Origin: Pseudomonadota bacterium
Lineage (GTDB): Bacteria > Pseudomonadota > Gammaproteobacteria > Burkholderiales > Burkholderiaceae_B
Assembly: GCA_023389155.1 (NCBI GenBank)
Contig: JAEWEV010000011.1
Location: forward strand, 1-64,000
DNA length: 64,000 bases
Direction of reading: 5' to 3'
The stretch's first letter is position 1. Every line of letters begins with the position of its first letter. The notes under the pieces are model-generated. The model was given only the letters and a program-made list of their open reading frames with translations, was not told where the DNA came from and made no database searches. A program made the translations under genes and the position numbers. This document shows, in pieces, positions 33,563-42,374 of this stretch.

Positions 33563-36220
33563 ATGGAAATTCAATATTTTGTATTTGGCCTGGCAGGCCT
33601 GCTGACAATCGCATGCTTCATGCCTTCACTGGCAGGCCGGCTGGGTCTGCCACACACCGTCATGCTCGCCATTCTGGGCGGGGCCCTTGGTCTGATCGTG
33701 CAGGCCAATGGCGTGCATCTGCCCTTTATCGGCGATTTCCTGCACGCATTGCACGGCTTTTCGATCTCCTCGCAAACCTTCCTGATCGTTTTTCTGCCTA
33801 TCCTGTTGTTTGAAACTTCCATGGCAATGAACGTGCGCAGGATCATGGTCGATATCAGTCCCATCCTGACCATGGCCATCATCGCGGTATTGGTATGTAC
33901 TATCAGCGTCGGATTCATACTTGCAGAGTTCTCCGGTTACAGTCTGGCCGTCTGTCTGCTTTTGGGCGCCATCGTGGCGACCACAGATCCCGTCGCGGTG
34001 GTGGGTATATTCAGAGAAGTGGGCGCGCCCAAGCGTCTGACGACGCTGGTTGAAGGCGAATCACTGCTCAATGATGCTGCAGCCATTGCCCTGTATACGG
34101 TTTTCATTTCCGTCATCACCCGTGAAGCGCCGCTCAGTATCGAAAGTATTGCCGGGCACTTCCTGTACAGTTTCCTGATCGGCGGCCTCATCGGCTTTAT
34201 TTTCGGGCAAATTACCTGCCGGCTCTTTCACTACATGCGTGGCTGGCCTACGGCCGAAATCAGCCTGACTATTTGTACCGCCTACCTCACCTTCTTTATT
34301 TCCGAACATTATTTCCACGTCTCGGGCGTTGTGGCCACCGTGGTCGCCGGACTGGTCGTCGGTTCAGCCGGACGCACGCGCATGTCTCCGTCGACGTTTG
34401 AACAGCTGGGTCATGCCTGGGAGCAATTCGGATTCTGGGCCAACTCGCTGATTTTTATCCTGGCTGCCATGCTGATTCCCCGGCTGGTTGTAGATCTGGA
34501 CTTCAGGCAGATTCTGCTGGTCGTCCTGCTGTTTTTTACCACGCTGGCTGCGCGCGCCGTTGTGGTTTTTGGCGTGATTCCCCTTCTGACGAAGATGAAA
34601 ATGTCGACCTATGTGAGCCGACCGTTTCGGGCAGTCATGTGCTGGGGGGGCCTGCGGGGTGCGATTTCCCTGGCGCTCGCCCTGGCGGTGACCGAGCAGG
34701 CCGCCATCTCCGAAGACGTACGCCATTTTGTAGCCGCGGCAACGACCTGCTATGTGCTCGCCACGTTGCTGATCAACGGTATTACCCTGCGGCCGCTGAT
34801 CAAAAAACTGAAACTGGACCAGTTAAGCCCTGTGGAACTGGGTCTGCGCAACCAGGCACTGGTGATCGCCCTGGACGATGTGAAGGAACAAACCGATGAG
34901 CTGGCTGCAACGCTGAAAGTGGAAGCCAGCGCCAAACAGCAGGTGGATGACATCTTTCTCAAAGGGATGGCCGACATCCACAAGGACGAAACCGATTACC
35001 TGAGCAAAAGCGACCGCTTGTCTGTGGCGCTGGCAATCATATCAAACCGGGAAGAGGAGCTGTTCTTTGATTCGCTCAAAAAGCAACTGATTCCCTGGCA
35101 GGCGGCCCAGACGCTGCTGTCCAATGCCGAGAACTTGGGCGATGCGGCACGTTCCGGTGGCGCCAGGGCCTATACCCGCGCGCTGCGCAATGACATCCAC
35201 TATACGCCTACGTTTAAGATCGCCCTGCGCCTGCAGACTAATTTCAACTTCAGCCCGTGGCTGGCACATGAACTGTCTCAGCGCATCATCAAACTGATCA
35301 GCAAGCATTCGGTCGTAGGACAGTTGATCCGTTTCTGCCGGGAAGACCTGATGCCGCTGCTGGGAGAGGAAATTGCCGGCAAGGCGGAACGCATTCTCGT
35401 TGCCCGACAACACACCATCGACAATGCCCTGAGTGCGCTGAATCTGACCTATCCCGTATATGCGCACTGGACCCAGGAAGACTATCTGGCGCGGATCGCG
35501 CGTTCACTGGAGGTGACCCGCTACAATGAAATGCTTGAGCAATCACTGATTACCAAGGAAGTGTATAACAACCTGATTTCGCAGGTGAATACACGCTGGG
35601 AGCCCTTATTCCGGCATCCCAGCCTGGATGTATCGCTCAGCGCCAAGGAACTGGTCAAACGCGTTCCGCTGTTTGAAGAGATGGATGACACCGCCCTGAC
35701 ACAGTTGAGCAAACTGCTCAGGCCCCGCCTGATGCTGCCCAATCAGGCTGTGCCGCAAACCGACAGGTACGGGCATAAAGTGATGTTCTTCGTCGCCTCC
35801 GGTGCCGTTACCATTACCCTGCCTGACTCTTCGCGTGTGGAACTGGGGTCGGGAGAAATGCTGGGTGAGCTCAGCATGCTCACGGACAAAACACTCACGC
35901 AAAGCGTACGCTCCATGGGCTATTCCAAACTGCTGTTCCTGCAGTCCCGGGAGTTTGACGCACTGATGAAAAAATTTCCAGATATCAAGGCAAAAATTGA
36001 CCTGGTAGTCAAACAGCGACTGCGCGCACTGGAAGTCTGGGAACAGTACGCAGCCAAGTCGCGTGATGCGACGGACCAGGCAGATGATTCTGCGTCTGAG
36101 ACAGCGGCAGCACCTGGTGGCATCTCGGGTCGTTCCGAACAGGAACCGCAAGGGCCGGTTAACCTTGAAGGGCCGCCGCAGCCAGATCCGGGCGATGCGG
36201 TACCGGCGGCAAACAGCTGA
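33563..36220 (+). CDS. CPA1 Na+/H+ antiporter with C-terminal cyclic-nucleotide-binding-like domain
   Basis: The 885-residue protein joins an NhaP/CPA1 exchanger to a large cytoplasmic part. Residues 1-410 hold about 12 membrane segments with FLPILLFETSMAMNVRRI, the family core TTDPVAVVGIFREVGAPKRLTTLVEGESLLNDAAAIALYTVF (ion-binding Asp) and CWGGLRGAISLALALAV. Residues about 430-690 are helical. Residues about 695-835 resemble a cNMP-binding domain (LFEEMDDTALTQLSKLL, FFVASGAVTIT, LGSGEMLGELSMLTDKTLTQSVRSMGYSKLLFL). The tail is low-complexity. The layout recalls plant SOS1 and sperm NHE. The phosphate-binding Arg of cNMP domains appears replaced, so nucleotide control is uncertain. Confidence 0.92.
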   Translation: MEIQYFVFGLAGLLTIACFMPSLAGRLGLPHTVMLAILGGALGLIVQANGVHLPFIGDFLHALHGFSISSQTFLIVFLPILLFETSMAMNVRRIMVDISPILTMAIIAVLVCTISVGFILAEFSGYSLAVCLLLGAIVATTDPVAVVGIFREVGAPKRLTTLVEGESLLNDAAAIALYTVFISVITREAPLSIESIAGHFLYSFLIGGLIGFIFGQITCRLFHYMRGWPTAEISLTICTAYLTFFISEHYFHVSGVVATVVAGLVVGSAGRTRMSPSTFEQLGHAWEQFGFWANSLIFILAAMLIPRLVVDLDFRQILLVVLLFFTTLAARAVVVFGVIPLLTKMKMSTYVSRPFRAVMCWGGLRGAISLALALAVTEQAAISEDVRHFVAAATTCYVLATLLINGITLRPLIKKLKLDQLSPVELGLRNQALVIALDDVKEQTDELAATLKVEASAKQQVDDIFLKGMADIHKDETDYLSKSDRLSVALAIISNREEELFFDSLKKQLIPWQAAQTLLSNAENLGDAARSGGARAYTRALRNDIHYTPTFKIALRLQTNFNFSPWLAHELSQRIIKLISKHSVVGQLIRFCREDLMPLLGEEIAGKAERILVARQHTIDNALSALNLTYPVYAHWTQEDYLARIARSLEVTRYNEMLEQSLITKEVYNNLISQVNTRWEPLFRHPSLDVSLSAKELVKRVPLFEEMDDTALTQLSKLLRPRLMLPNQAVPQTDRYGHKVMFFVASGAVTITLPDSSRVELGSGEMLGELSMLTDKTLTQSVRSMGYSKLLFLQSREFDALMKKFPDIKAKIDLVVKQRLRALEVWEQYAAKSRDATDQADDSASETAAAPGGISGRSEQEPQGPVNLEGPPQPDPGDAVPAANS

Positions 36221-36306
36221 AGGAAAAAATGCCGTGAATGCCATGCCCCGGCTGGAGAGTGATCCAGCCACCGCGAGCAGATCACAACACCTGTTTTTTA
36301 GTATTT

Positions 36307-36990
36307 TTACAGCAGCTTCTGGATATCCGCAGCAATATCTTCAGGCGGTGTATTCGGCTTGACCAGCAATCGCGATTCCCCTTCCTTGTCAAGCACATAC
36401 AGGCCTGAGCTGTGTTCCATGGTATAGCTCTGACCACTGTCTACCTTCTTGTAATAAGCCTTGAATGAGCCCGCGACTTTGGCAATCTGCTCGTCCGAGC
36501 CGGTCAGACCCACAAACGAAGAATCAAAAGCACTCACGTACTGCTTGATCACCGGCGGTGTATCACGCTGAGGATCGATACTGATCATGATTACTTGCAA
36601 CTGATCGCGCTGCTCCGGATCGAGTTTTTCCCGAACCTGGGCCAATTCTGCCATGGTGGTGGGGCAAACGTCCGGGCATTGCGTGAAGCCAAAGAAAACC
36701 ACCATGACCTTGCCCCGATAGGCGTCCAGCAGCTTGACTGGCTTTCCATCCTGATCGACCAGCTCGATATCCTTGCCAAAACCGGTACCGGTAATATCGG
36801 TTGCGTTAAAGCCTGCTGCCGTCTCGGCCGCAGCGGAACTGGTGCTCTGCGAGCTGACTGCGGCGCCGTTGGCGGGCGTTACCGCGCCGGCCTGATCCGG
36901 TGTGCTGTTGTCGCACGCCACCAGCGCAGATGCCATCACCAGTGCCAGGGCACTTCGAGCCGCAAATTTCAGGGGCAGACTAGACTTCAT
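36307..36990 (-). CDS. SCO1/SenC copper chaperone lipoprotein
   Basis: The 227-residue protein is a SCO1/SenC/PrrC thioredoxin-fold protein that delivers copper to the CuA site of cytochrome oxidase subunit II or reduces its cysteines. It has a lipoprotein signal with lipobox ALVACDNS (Cys26) and a Ser/Ala-rich linker. The core is DIELVDQDGKPVKLLDAYRGKVMVVFFGFTQCPDVCPTTMAEL with the CxxxC copper ligands, MISIDPQRDTP, and the His ligand in YTMEHSSGLYVLD. It is the first of a minus-strand cox assembly block and converges on the antiporter gene. A second SCO-like gene lies at 39219. Confidence 0.95.
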   Translation of the reverse strand: MKSSLPLKFAARSALALVMASALVACDNSTPDQAGAVTPANGAAVSSQSTSSAAAETAAGFNATDITGTGFGKDIELVDQDGKPVKLLDAYRGKVMVVFFGFTQCPDVCPTTMAELAQVREKLDPEQRDQLQVIMISIDPQRDTPPVIKQYVSAFDSSFVGLTGSDEQIAKVAGSFKAYYKKVDSGQSYTMEHSSGLYVLDKEGESRLLVKPNTPPEDIAADIQKLL

Positions 36991-37284
36991 AATTCACTCC
37001 AAAACAGGATCCCGGACGCGATAAATAGTCACGGGAAAATCGTATTTTACCGAACAGCGTCCTAACGGTAGCGCCAGCCGGGACGGGTAGACGAGAGGGA
37101 TGGGTTCAATAGGGATAATTTGCTAAACGGCAGCGGCTTGCCGACCGCCCATAATATCACCCTGCAAGGCGATCCCCGGACTCTGCAGGCTGCAGAACAG
37201 TTTACGGAATGGCACTGATACGGCCTTGGCCTGAAAAAGGACTACGCCCCGGAAATTTGCGGAGCGCCATGGATAGATATCGGA

Positions 37285-38187
37285 TCAGCCGGCAATGCCG
37301 GACATCAGAATCCAGTGATCGACCAGCAGAGCCATAAAAAGCAATGACAAATACAGGATCGAATAGCGGAATGTCCGGCGCGCAAGCGCATCGCTGTATT
37401 CCTGATAGAGCTTCCACGCATAGCCAATGAAAATCGCCCCCAGGATCACGGCACTGACCAGATACATGTAGCCGCTCATGCGAATCACAAATGGCAGGAT
37501 CGTAATGACCAGCAGCATGAAGGTGTACAGCAGAATATGCAATCGCGTGAAATCCTTACCGTGCGTCACAGGCAGCATGGGTAGGCCAGCATTACGATAA
37601 TCATGTTCGCGATACAGCGCCAATGCCCAGAAATGCGGAGGCGTCCAAACGAAAATAATCAGCACCAGCAACCAGGCTTCTGCCGGCACGGCGTTGGCCA
37701 CGGCCGCCCAACCCAGCGCCGGTGGCATGGCGCCCGACAGTCCGCCAATCACAATATTCTGCGGAGTACGGGGCTTGAGGATAATGGTGTAGATCAGCGC
37801 GTAGCCAATGAACGTGGCGAACGTGAGCCACATGGTCAGAGGATTGACCAGATGATACAGAACCAGCATGCCCGCACCGCCAACCACGCCCGACAAAACC
37901 ACGACCTGCAGCGGCGTGATCGTCCCCTTGGCGGTGGGCCGGCGCGCCGTACGAAGCATGCGGGCATCAATCTCGAACTCGATAAGGCAATTGATCGCAA
38001 ACGCAGCCGCAGCCAGCAACCAGATGCCCAGCGTCGCTGCAATCAGCGTCTGCACCGGCGGCACTCCCGGTGATGCGAGGAACATACCGATGACAGCACA
38101 GAATACGGCCAGCTGGGTAACACGTGGCTTTGTCAGAACCAGATACTGTCGCAGCATACTGGCTTCAGGATGAATAGCAGTTGTCAT
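37285..38187 (-). CDS. ctaB: Protoheme IX farnesyltransferase (heme O synthase)
   Basis: CtaB (CyoE) attaches a farnesyl group to heme b, giving heme O, the precursor of heme A. The 300-residue UbiA-type prenyltransferase has nine or so membrane helices. The first motif is INCLIEFEIDARMLRTARRPTAKGTI; the polar residue in place of the first Asp of the usual NxxxDxxxD is Glu. IVIGGLSGAMPPALGWAAV and VWTPPHFWALALYREHDYRNAGLPMLPVTHG follow. It overlaps ctaA by four bases. A 294-bp gap without a gene separates it from the SCO gene downstream. Confidence 0.96.
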   Translation of the reverse strand: MTTAIHPEASMLRQYLVLTKPRVTQLAVFCAVIGMFLASPGVPPVQTLIAATLGIWLLAAAAFAINCLIEFEIDARMLRTARRPTAKGTITPLQVVVLSGVVGGAGMLVLYHLVNPLTMWLTFATFIGYALIYTIILKPRTPQNIVIGGLSGAMPPALGWAAVANAVPAEAWLLVLIIFVWTPPHFWALALYREHDYRNAGLPMLPVTHGKDFTRLHILLYTFMLLVITILPFVIRMSGYMYLVSAVILGAIFIGYAWKLYQEYSDALARRTFRYSILYLSLLFMALLVDHWILMSGIAG

Positions 38188-39215
38188 AATGGCAGAAACG
38201 ACCCCTTACCCCCGCGGGACATGCGTACCAGCAGCGTTACGCAGGCTATGGTCAGCCCGGCAGCACCCCCCGTATGCAGTACCGCGATCAGCAGCGGCCA
38301 TTGAAAGAAAATGGTTGTCAGTCCGGTCAGCACCTGGACAATCAGCAGTCCGAGCAGCAAATGGGCAGGGCCTTTCAGACCGGGTTCCCGACGGGCGACG
38401 AGCGCCAGCGCAAAAATAAAAACAAAAACAAAAAATGCGAAGTTGCGGTGTGTCCAGTGTATCGCGGTCAGGGCCTCCTGAGAAATAATTTCTCCTGTCG
38501 GCAATTCACCGAGCGCCCGAACTAGCGAAAAACCACCCTGGTAGTCCATATCCGGAATCCAGGCCCCGTGGCAGGTGGGAAAATCCATGCAAGCCAGCGC
38601 AGCATAATTGGTACTGACCCAGCCGCCCAGGAACAATTGCACAATCAGGACAATGAATCCCGCTGCCATCCAGGACCGCCAGCGCCGCGCGCGCGCGGCA
38701 ATGCCTACATGCGGTTTCTCGCGGGCAGCAAGCCACGTCATCATGGCCAGCAGCAGCATACCCAGCACCAGATGCGTTGTCACAACCAGCGGCATCAGCT
38801 TGTGGGTGACGGTCCAGGCACCGAATGCGCCCTGCAGACATACCGCCACCAGCGTCACTGTCGCCAGCCGGGGAGATCTGCCAAGCTCGCGGCGATAGCG
38901 CCAGGCCATGAACACAATCGCAATAATCATCAGGCCAAGCAAACTTCCCCAATAGCGATGGATCATTTCTATCCATGCCTTGGAGGTCGACACCGGTCCG
39001 AAGGGCTGCTGCTCCATTGCATTTGCAATATGCTCAGAGGCACCGAATGGGCTGGCCTTGCCGTAGCAGCCTGGCCAGTCCGGACAACCCAGGCCCGAGT
39101 CTGTCAGCCGCACAAACGCGCCAAACATGATCAGGTCCAGCGTAAAGAACCAGGTCAGAAAGACCAGTCTGCGGTAGCGCGCACGAATGCGATCAGTTGC
39201 CGTATTCATCATCAT
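38184..39215 (-). CDS. ctaA: Heme A synthase
   Basis: CtaA (COX15) oxidises the C8 methyl of heme O to the formyl of heme A. The 343-residue membrane protein has eight helices. Family motifs are FGAFVRLTDSGLGCPDWPGCYGKASP, IEMIHRYWGSLLGLMIIAI with a heme-ligand His, LVVTTHLVLGMLLLAMM, CMDFPTCHGAWIPDMDY, and TAIHWTHRNFAFFVFVFIFALAL. Three consecutive ATG codons (39207-39215) can start it, 3 nt after the upstream stop. The codons for FFVFVFIF form an A-rich run (38412-38435 on the plus strand). It overlaps ctaB by four bases. Confidence 0.96.
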   Translation of the reverse strand: MMMNTATDRIRARYRRLVFLTWFFTLDLIMFGAFVRLTDSGLGCPDWPGCYGKASPFGASEHIANAMEQQPFGPVSTSKAWIEMIHRYWGSLLGLMIIAIVFMAWRYRRELGRSPRLATVTLVAVCLQGAFGAWTVTHKLMPLVVTTHLVLGMLLLAMMTWLAAREKPHVGIAARARRWRSWMAAGFIVLIVQLFLGGWVSTNYAALACMDFPTCHGAWIPDMDYQGGFSLVRALGELPTGEIISQEALTAIHWTHRNFAFFVFVFIFALALVARREPGLKGPAHLLLGLLIVQVLTGLTTIFFQWPLLIAVLHTGGAAGLTIACVTLLVRMSRGGKGSFLPL

Positions 39216-39218
39216 GCA

Positions 39219-39881
39219 TCAGCCAATGGAAGAGGCGTGCAGCAGCTTGGCGATATCATCGCGGAAACGCACCGGATCAGACTCGTTTCCCGGATAGTGC
39301 ATGATCAGATTGCCATTGGGATCCACGATCCACAGATACGAATCCATTTTCTTTTCCAGCTCGGCGGCATCTCCGCCCCTCTCGGATTCATCCAGAAGAA
39401 AATTGCTCAGGGCCTTGGGGTCCACGCGCACCATGACCGTTCCCTTGTAGGCTTCCAATACCTTTTCTGGGATGGGCTGATCGTCGGTCACGAACCAGAC
39501 CCGCTGAATGCGGTTTACGTTCTTGCCCTGACTGGCGTGCCCGTTACGCGTAAAGTGCAGTTTCCGGGCGCACGAATCCGGGCAGGCACCGCCATCAGAA
39601 GTCAGCAGCAGCCATTTGCCCCTGAGTGTGGTCAGATCGAAGGGTTTGCCATCCAGCGTTGTCAGCGGCAGGGTGTCAGCAGAAGGCATGGGACGCTGCG
39701 GCTGGACGAAATTGCCGTAGTTGGTCGCGCCATCGGGTCTGAGTGTAGGCACGTAGTACAGCAGCGCAGCGGCAAGAATGGGCACGACGCAACTGAGAAT
39801 GATCAGATACAGCGGCATATTGGAACGCGTGGCACCCGGGCGCGACGGGGTATCAGACGGCAATGGACGGTGAGTATTCAT
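39219..39881 (-). CDS. SCO-like thioredoxin-fold membrane protein of the cta locus
   Basis: The 220-residue protein has one N-terminal membrane helix (LYLIILSCVVPILAAALLYYVPTL) and a periplasmic domain resembling SCO/thioredoxin proteins. This has LPLTTLDGKPFDLTTLRGKWLLLTSDGGACPDSCARKLHFTR with a CPDSC pair spaced as in SCO1, and SYLWIVDPNGNLIMHYPGNESDPVRFRDDIAKLL. Genes of this kind sit beside SURF1 and ctaA in many betaproteobacteria and are presumed to help oxidase assembly. Its own role is not established. It overlaps the SURF1 gene by four bases. Confidence 0.85.
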   Translation of the reverse strand: MNTHRPLPSDTPSRPGATRSNMPLYLIILSCVVPILAAALLYYVPTLRPDGATNYGNFVQPQRPMPSADTLPLTTLDGKPFDLTTLRGKWLLLTSDGGACPDSCARKLHFTRNGHASQGKNVNRIQRVWFVTDDQPIPEKVLEAYKGTVMVRVDPKALSNFLLDESERGGDAAELEKKMDSYLWIVDPNGNLIMHYPGNESDPVRFRDDIAKLLHASSIG

Positions 39882-40657
39882 GACAACGACGTTTCCTTTC
39901 TACTTTTCAGACGCAGCCGGATCAGGCTGATCAACAGGGCCAGAGCGGCAATTGTGGCAAATCCGAACCACTGCATCGCATAGCCAATATTCGTATCCGA
40001 ATCCACAGAGGGATGCGGCCAATCCCGAACCAGCCCCTCCTGCGAGGATCCGGTCTGCAGCACCACCAGCGGCAGCATATGCAGCCCGCTGGCCTTGCCA
40101 AACTCAGTCAGGTCCAGATTTTGCACCTGCGGCAGCGGTCCGCTGCTCTGGGGAATCTGTTCCGGCAATTGTGCTACCGACTTGCCGCCAAAAGACCATA
40201 ACTCGAACAGCCGCGGCACATGCAAGGCGATCTCTCCGTTCACCGTCTGCCTGCCCTCCGGTACGGGAAACTGCGGCATGGCAGCTGCGTTCAATACCTG
40301 CGGAAACCATCCACGCAGAACCAGCACAGCGTCGCGGGTTCGCTCATCGAGCAGCATGGGTGTGGCAAGCCAGTACCCGGGCCGCCCATCCTGATTGCGA
40401 TTGACCAGCACACTGAAAGCGCCCAGCCAGTGCCCAGCCACAGTTACAGGGCGCCATGCCACGATATCGGTAGACGGAAGATGTTTGTCGATGGTCAGAG
40501 GCGGCAGCGCCTTGCCGCTTTCAATTCGTTGGGCTGTCGCTTGGCGCTCCTGGGCGCGATCAAGCTGCCAGCGCCCCAGAGAAACGAAAATCACAGTCAG
40601 CAATGCCAGAAGAATCAGCATCGTTACTGTTTTCCAGTTTATTAATTTCCGTTTCAT
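39878..40657 (-). CDS. SURF1 family cytochrome oxidase assembly protein
   Basis: The 259-residue protein is a SURF1/Shy1 homologue that helps insert heme A into oxidase subunit I. It has the family plan of two membrane helices at the ends (VTMLILLALLTVIFVSLGRWQLDRAQER and GYAMQWFGFATIAALALLISLIRL) with a periplasmic domain between. Conserved blocks are LGRWQLDRAQER, WRPVTVAGHWLGAFSVLVNRNQDGRPGYWLATPM, VLRGWFPQ and the C-terminal YAMQWFGFA. It is the first gene of the minus-strand SURF1-SCO-like-ctaA-ctaB run and diverges from the DUF2909 gene, 35 bp away. Confidence 0.95.
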   Translation of the reverse strand: MKRKLINWKTVTMLILLALLTVIFVSLGRWQLDRAQERQATAQRIESGKALPPLTIDKHLPSTDIVAWRPVTVAGHWLGAFSVLVNRNQDGRPGYWLATPMLLDERTRDAVLVLRGWFPQVLNAAAMPQFPVPEGRQTVNGEIALHVPRLFELWSFGGKSVAQLPEQIPQSSGPLPQVQNLDLTEFGKASGLHMLPLVVLQTGSSQEGLVRDWPHPSVDSDTNIGYAMQWFGFATIAALALLISLIRLRLKSRKETSLS

Positions 40658-40692
40658 TACTACAATATTCTATTCCAGTCAGGAGTTAACCC

Positions 40693-40905
40693 ATGCGCAT
40701 CATCATCGGGCTTGCCTTTATCGTGATCATAGGCAGTCTGGCATCCGCCTTTTTCTACCTCATGCGAGACAAAGGCACGACCAATCGCACAGTCAACGCA
40801 CTCACCGTGCGTATAGGGCTTTCAATTGCGCTGTTTCTTTTCGTGCTGTTTGCCCACCACATGGGATGGATAGAAAGCACCGGCATTCAACAGGTTGCAC
40901 GCTGA
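40693..40905 (+). CDS. Small twin-transmembrane protein (DUF2909)
   Basis: This 70-residue protein has two membrane helices (RIIIGLAFIVIIGSLASAFFYLMRD and LTVRIGLSIALFLFVLFAHHMGWI) joined by a short basic loop. It matches the DUF2909 'twin transmembrane protein' found in the cta/cox locus of betaproteobacteria and gammaproteobacteria. A Shine-Dalgarno site (AGGAG) lies upstream. Function is unknown; position next to SURF1 and coxC suggests a part in oxidase assembly or stability. It is the only plus-strand gene of this block. Confidence 0.85.
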   Translation: MRIIIGLAFIVIIGSLASAFFYLMRDKGTTNRTVNALTVRIGLSIALFLFVLFAHHMGWIESTGIQQVAR

Positions 40906-41128
40906 CGACCGGCCGCGTTATCGCTGGTTCACTCTGATCCGATTCGCTATGAACCCGGTTCACTTTGAACACAGCTTGCTTGGAACCCGGTTGTCGCCGC
41001 CTTGCTGGCGCACTGATTGCCCGCCCTTATCGGGCACCACACCTACCGCGTATCATACGCAACGGTTGCCGGTCTACTAGCAGCGATCTGCCAGCTTAAT
41101 ACATACATCATACCGCTACGGTAAGAAT

Positions 41129-41163
41129 CATGCTGTAACAGCATCCCGTTTATGCTGAAACAG
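41129..41163. repeat. Two near-identical 13-bp palindromes
   Basis: TGCTGTAACAGCA (41129-41141) and TGCTGAAACAGCA (41151-41163) differ at one central base. Each is a self-complementary hairpin or operator-like dyad, and their centres are 22 bp apart. They overlap the left arm of the coxC terminator hairpin. Confidence 0.7.
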
Positions 41164-41190
41164 CAAAGGGCCGGCTTTCCGACCCTTTGC
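41163..41190 (-). terminator. Hairpin after coxC, probable terminator
   Basis: GCAAAGGG(C)CGG (41163-41174) pairs with CCG(A)CCCTTTGC (41179-41190) around a 4-nt CTTT loop. It begins 23 nt after the coxC stop on the minus strand. The sequence beyond is only weakly T-rich, so efficiency is uncertain. Confidence 0.65.
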
Positions 41191-41213
41191 CCTGATGATC
41201 ATCGATGACGTGA

Positions 41214-42089
41214 TCAGAACCAGTAAACGAACAGATACAGACCCAGCCAGACCACGTCCACAAAGTGCCAGTACCAGGCGGCGCCCTCAAAACCGAAATG
41301 ATGATCGGCAGTAAAGTGACCACGGATCAGGCGGATCAGGATAATCGTCAGCATGGTCGCGCCGAGGATCACGTGAAAGCCGTGAAAGCCGGTAAGCATG
41401 AAGAACAGCGAACCATAAATACCGGAATCAAAACGCAGATTCAGTTCGGTATACGCATGGATGTATTCCTCAGCCTGGAAGAACACAAACGTGAAGCCCA
41501 GGGCGATTGTAATAAACAGCCAGAGAATGGCGCTCTTGCGGTGATCAGCACGCAGCGCATGGTGGGACAGCGTCAGTGTCAGCCCGGAAGAGAGCAGCAG
41601 GAGCGTATTGATCGTAGGCAGCCAGAAGGGGCCGACGGTTTCAAAATGATCCACAATACCTGCAGGGCCGAGGTTTGGCCACTGACCCGTAAAGCCGGGC
41701 CATAGCAGAAGCTGGTGATCCATGTTGCTGAGCCACGGTGTCGTGACTTCACGTGCGTACCATAGTGAACCGAAGAAAGCGGCAAAGAACATGACTTCGG
41801 AAAAGATGAACCAGCCCATACCCCAGCGATAGGACAGATCAATGCGCTTGCTGTTCATGCCAGCTTCGGATTCGCGGATGGCATCGCCAAACCACTGGAA
41901 CAGTATCACGAAAAGACCGAGCACACCGACCAGAAAAAGGTACTGGCCGTAAGGAACATGGTTAATCCAGGCCACAGCACCCAGCAGAATGAGCAGCATT
42001 GTGAAACTTGTCTTTACCGGATGGGCCGAATCGGCCGGCACGTAATAATACGGTGCTTCTTTTACCTGAACCGAGTGGCTCGCACTCAT
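41214..42089 (-). CDS. coxC: Cytochrome c oxidase subunit III
   Basis: Subunit III stabilises the aa3 oxidase core and its proton uptake. From ATG 42089 it has 291 residues with seven membrane helices. Typical blocks are YRWGMGWFIFSEVMFFAAFFGSLWYAREV (conserved Glu), WPNLGPAGIVDHFETVGPFWLPTINTLLLLSSGLTLTLSHHAL, FVFFQAEEYIHAYTELNLRFDSGIYGSLFFMLTGFHGFHVILG, and the C-terminal FEGAAWYWHFVDVVWLGLYLFVYWF. GGGAGAA precedes the start; a longer frame adds five residues without a site. It is the last gene of the coxBA-coxC run. Confidence 0.97.
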   Translation of the reverse strand: MSASHSVQVKEAPYYYVPADSAHPVKTSFTMLLILLGAVAWINHVPYGQYLFLVGVLGLFVILFQWFGDAIRESEAGMNSKRIDLSYRWGMGWFIFSEVMFFAAFFGSLWYAREVTTPWLSNMDHQLLLWPGFTGQWPNLGPAGIVDHFETVGPFWLPTINTLLLLSSGLTLTLSHHALRADHRKSAILWLFITIALGFTFVFFQAEEYIHAYTELNLRFDSGIYGSLFFMLTGFHGFHVILGATMLTIILIRLIRGHFTADHHFGFEGAAWYWHFVDVVWLGLYLFVYWF

Positions 42090-42120
42090 AATGTTCTCCC
42101 TCATGGAACGCTTTCAACAA

Positions 42121-42345
42121 CTAGGTGAGGCTGGTTATCGCCCAGCGCGCCACCATCACCAATAAAATAATAAAAATGACTGTCGCAATAATGCCACCCA
42201 GGATCAGATGTACAGGATTGAGACGGGAAATGTCGTCCTGGTAACTGGAGCCGCGGCGTACACCGAATAGCCCCCACATTACCGCTTTCATCGTCTGAAA
42301 GAAATTTAGCTTTCTTTTAGACAGTTCCCGAAGATCATCACCCAT
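42121..42345 (-). CDS. DUF2970 small membrane protein
   Basis: From ATG 42345 this is a 74-residue protein with the DUF2970 pattern: NFFQTMKAVMWGLFGVRRGSSYQDDISRLNPVHLILGGIIATVIFIILLVMVARW. A basic cytoplasmic N-terminus, an FGVR(R/K) motif and one C-terminal helix are typical. It lies between ctaG and coxC in most betaproteobacteria. Here it directly follows the 36-residue small protein. Function is unknown. The longer frame upstream runs through the small gene and is rejected. Confidence 0.88.
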   Translation of the reverse strand: MGDDLRELSKRKLNFFQTMKAVMWGLFGVRRGSSYQDDISRLNPVHLILGGIIATVIFIILLVMVARWAITSLT

Positions 42346-42374
42346 CGTCGCATCCTTCCTGAATGTCAGCAGCG

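Larger units (their letters stand above)
40906..41213. other. 308-bp intergenic region between DUF2909 and coxC
   Basis: Apart from the repeats and hairpin listed separately (41129-41190), it holds a small GC hairpin (TGCCCGCCC...TCGGGCA, about 41017-41036) and a direct repeat GAACCCGGTT (40950-40959, 40983-40992). No gene is apparent. Confidence 0.5.

Noticed and set aside
33175..33564. A 129-codon minus-strand frame between rpoH and the antiporter gene
   Set aside because: No domain, no ribosome site, and it spans the orphan terminator and the antiporter promoter. The region is treated as non-coding.
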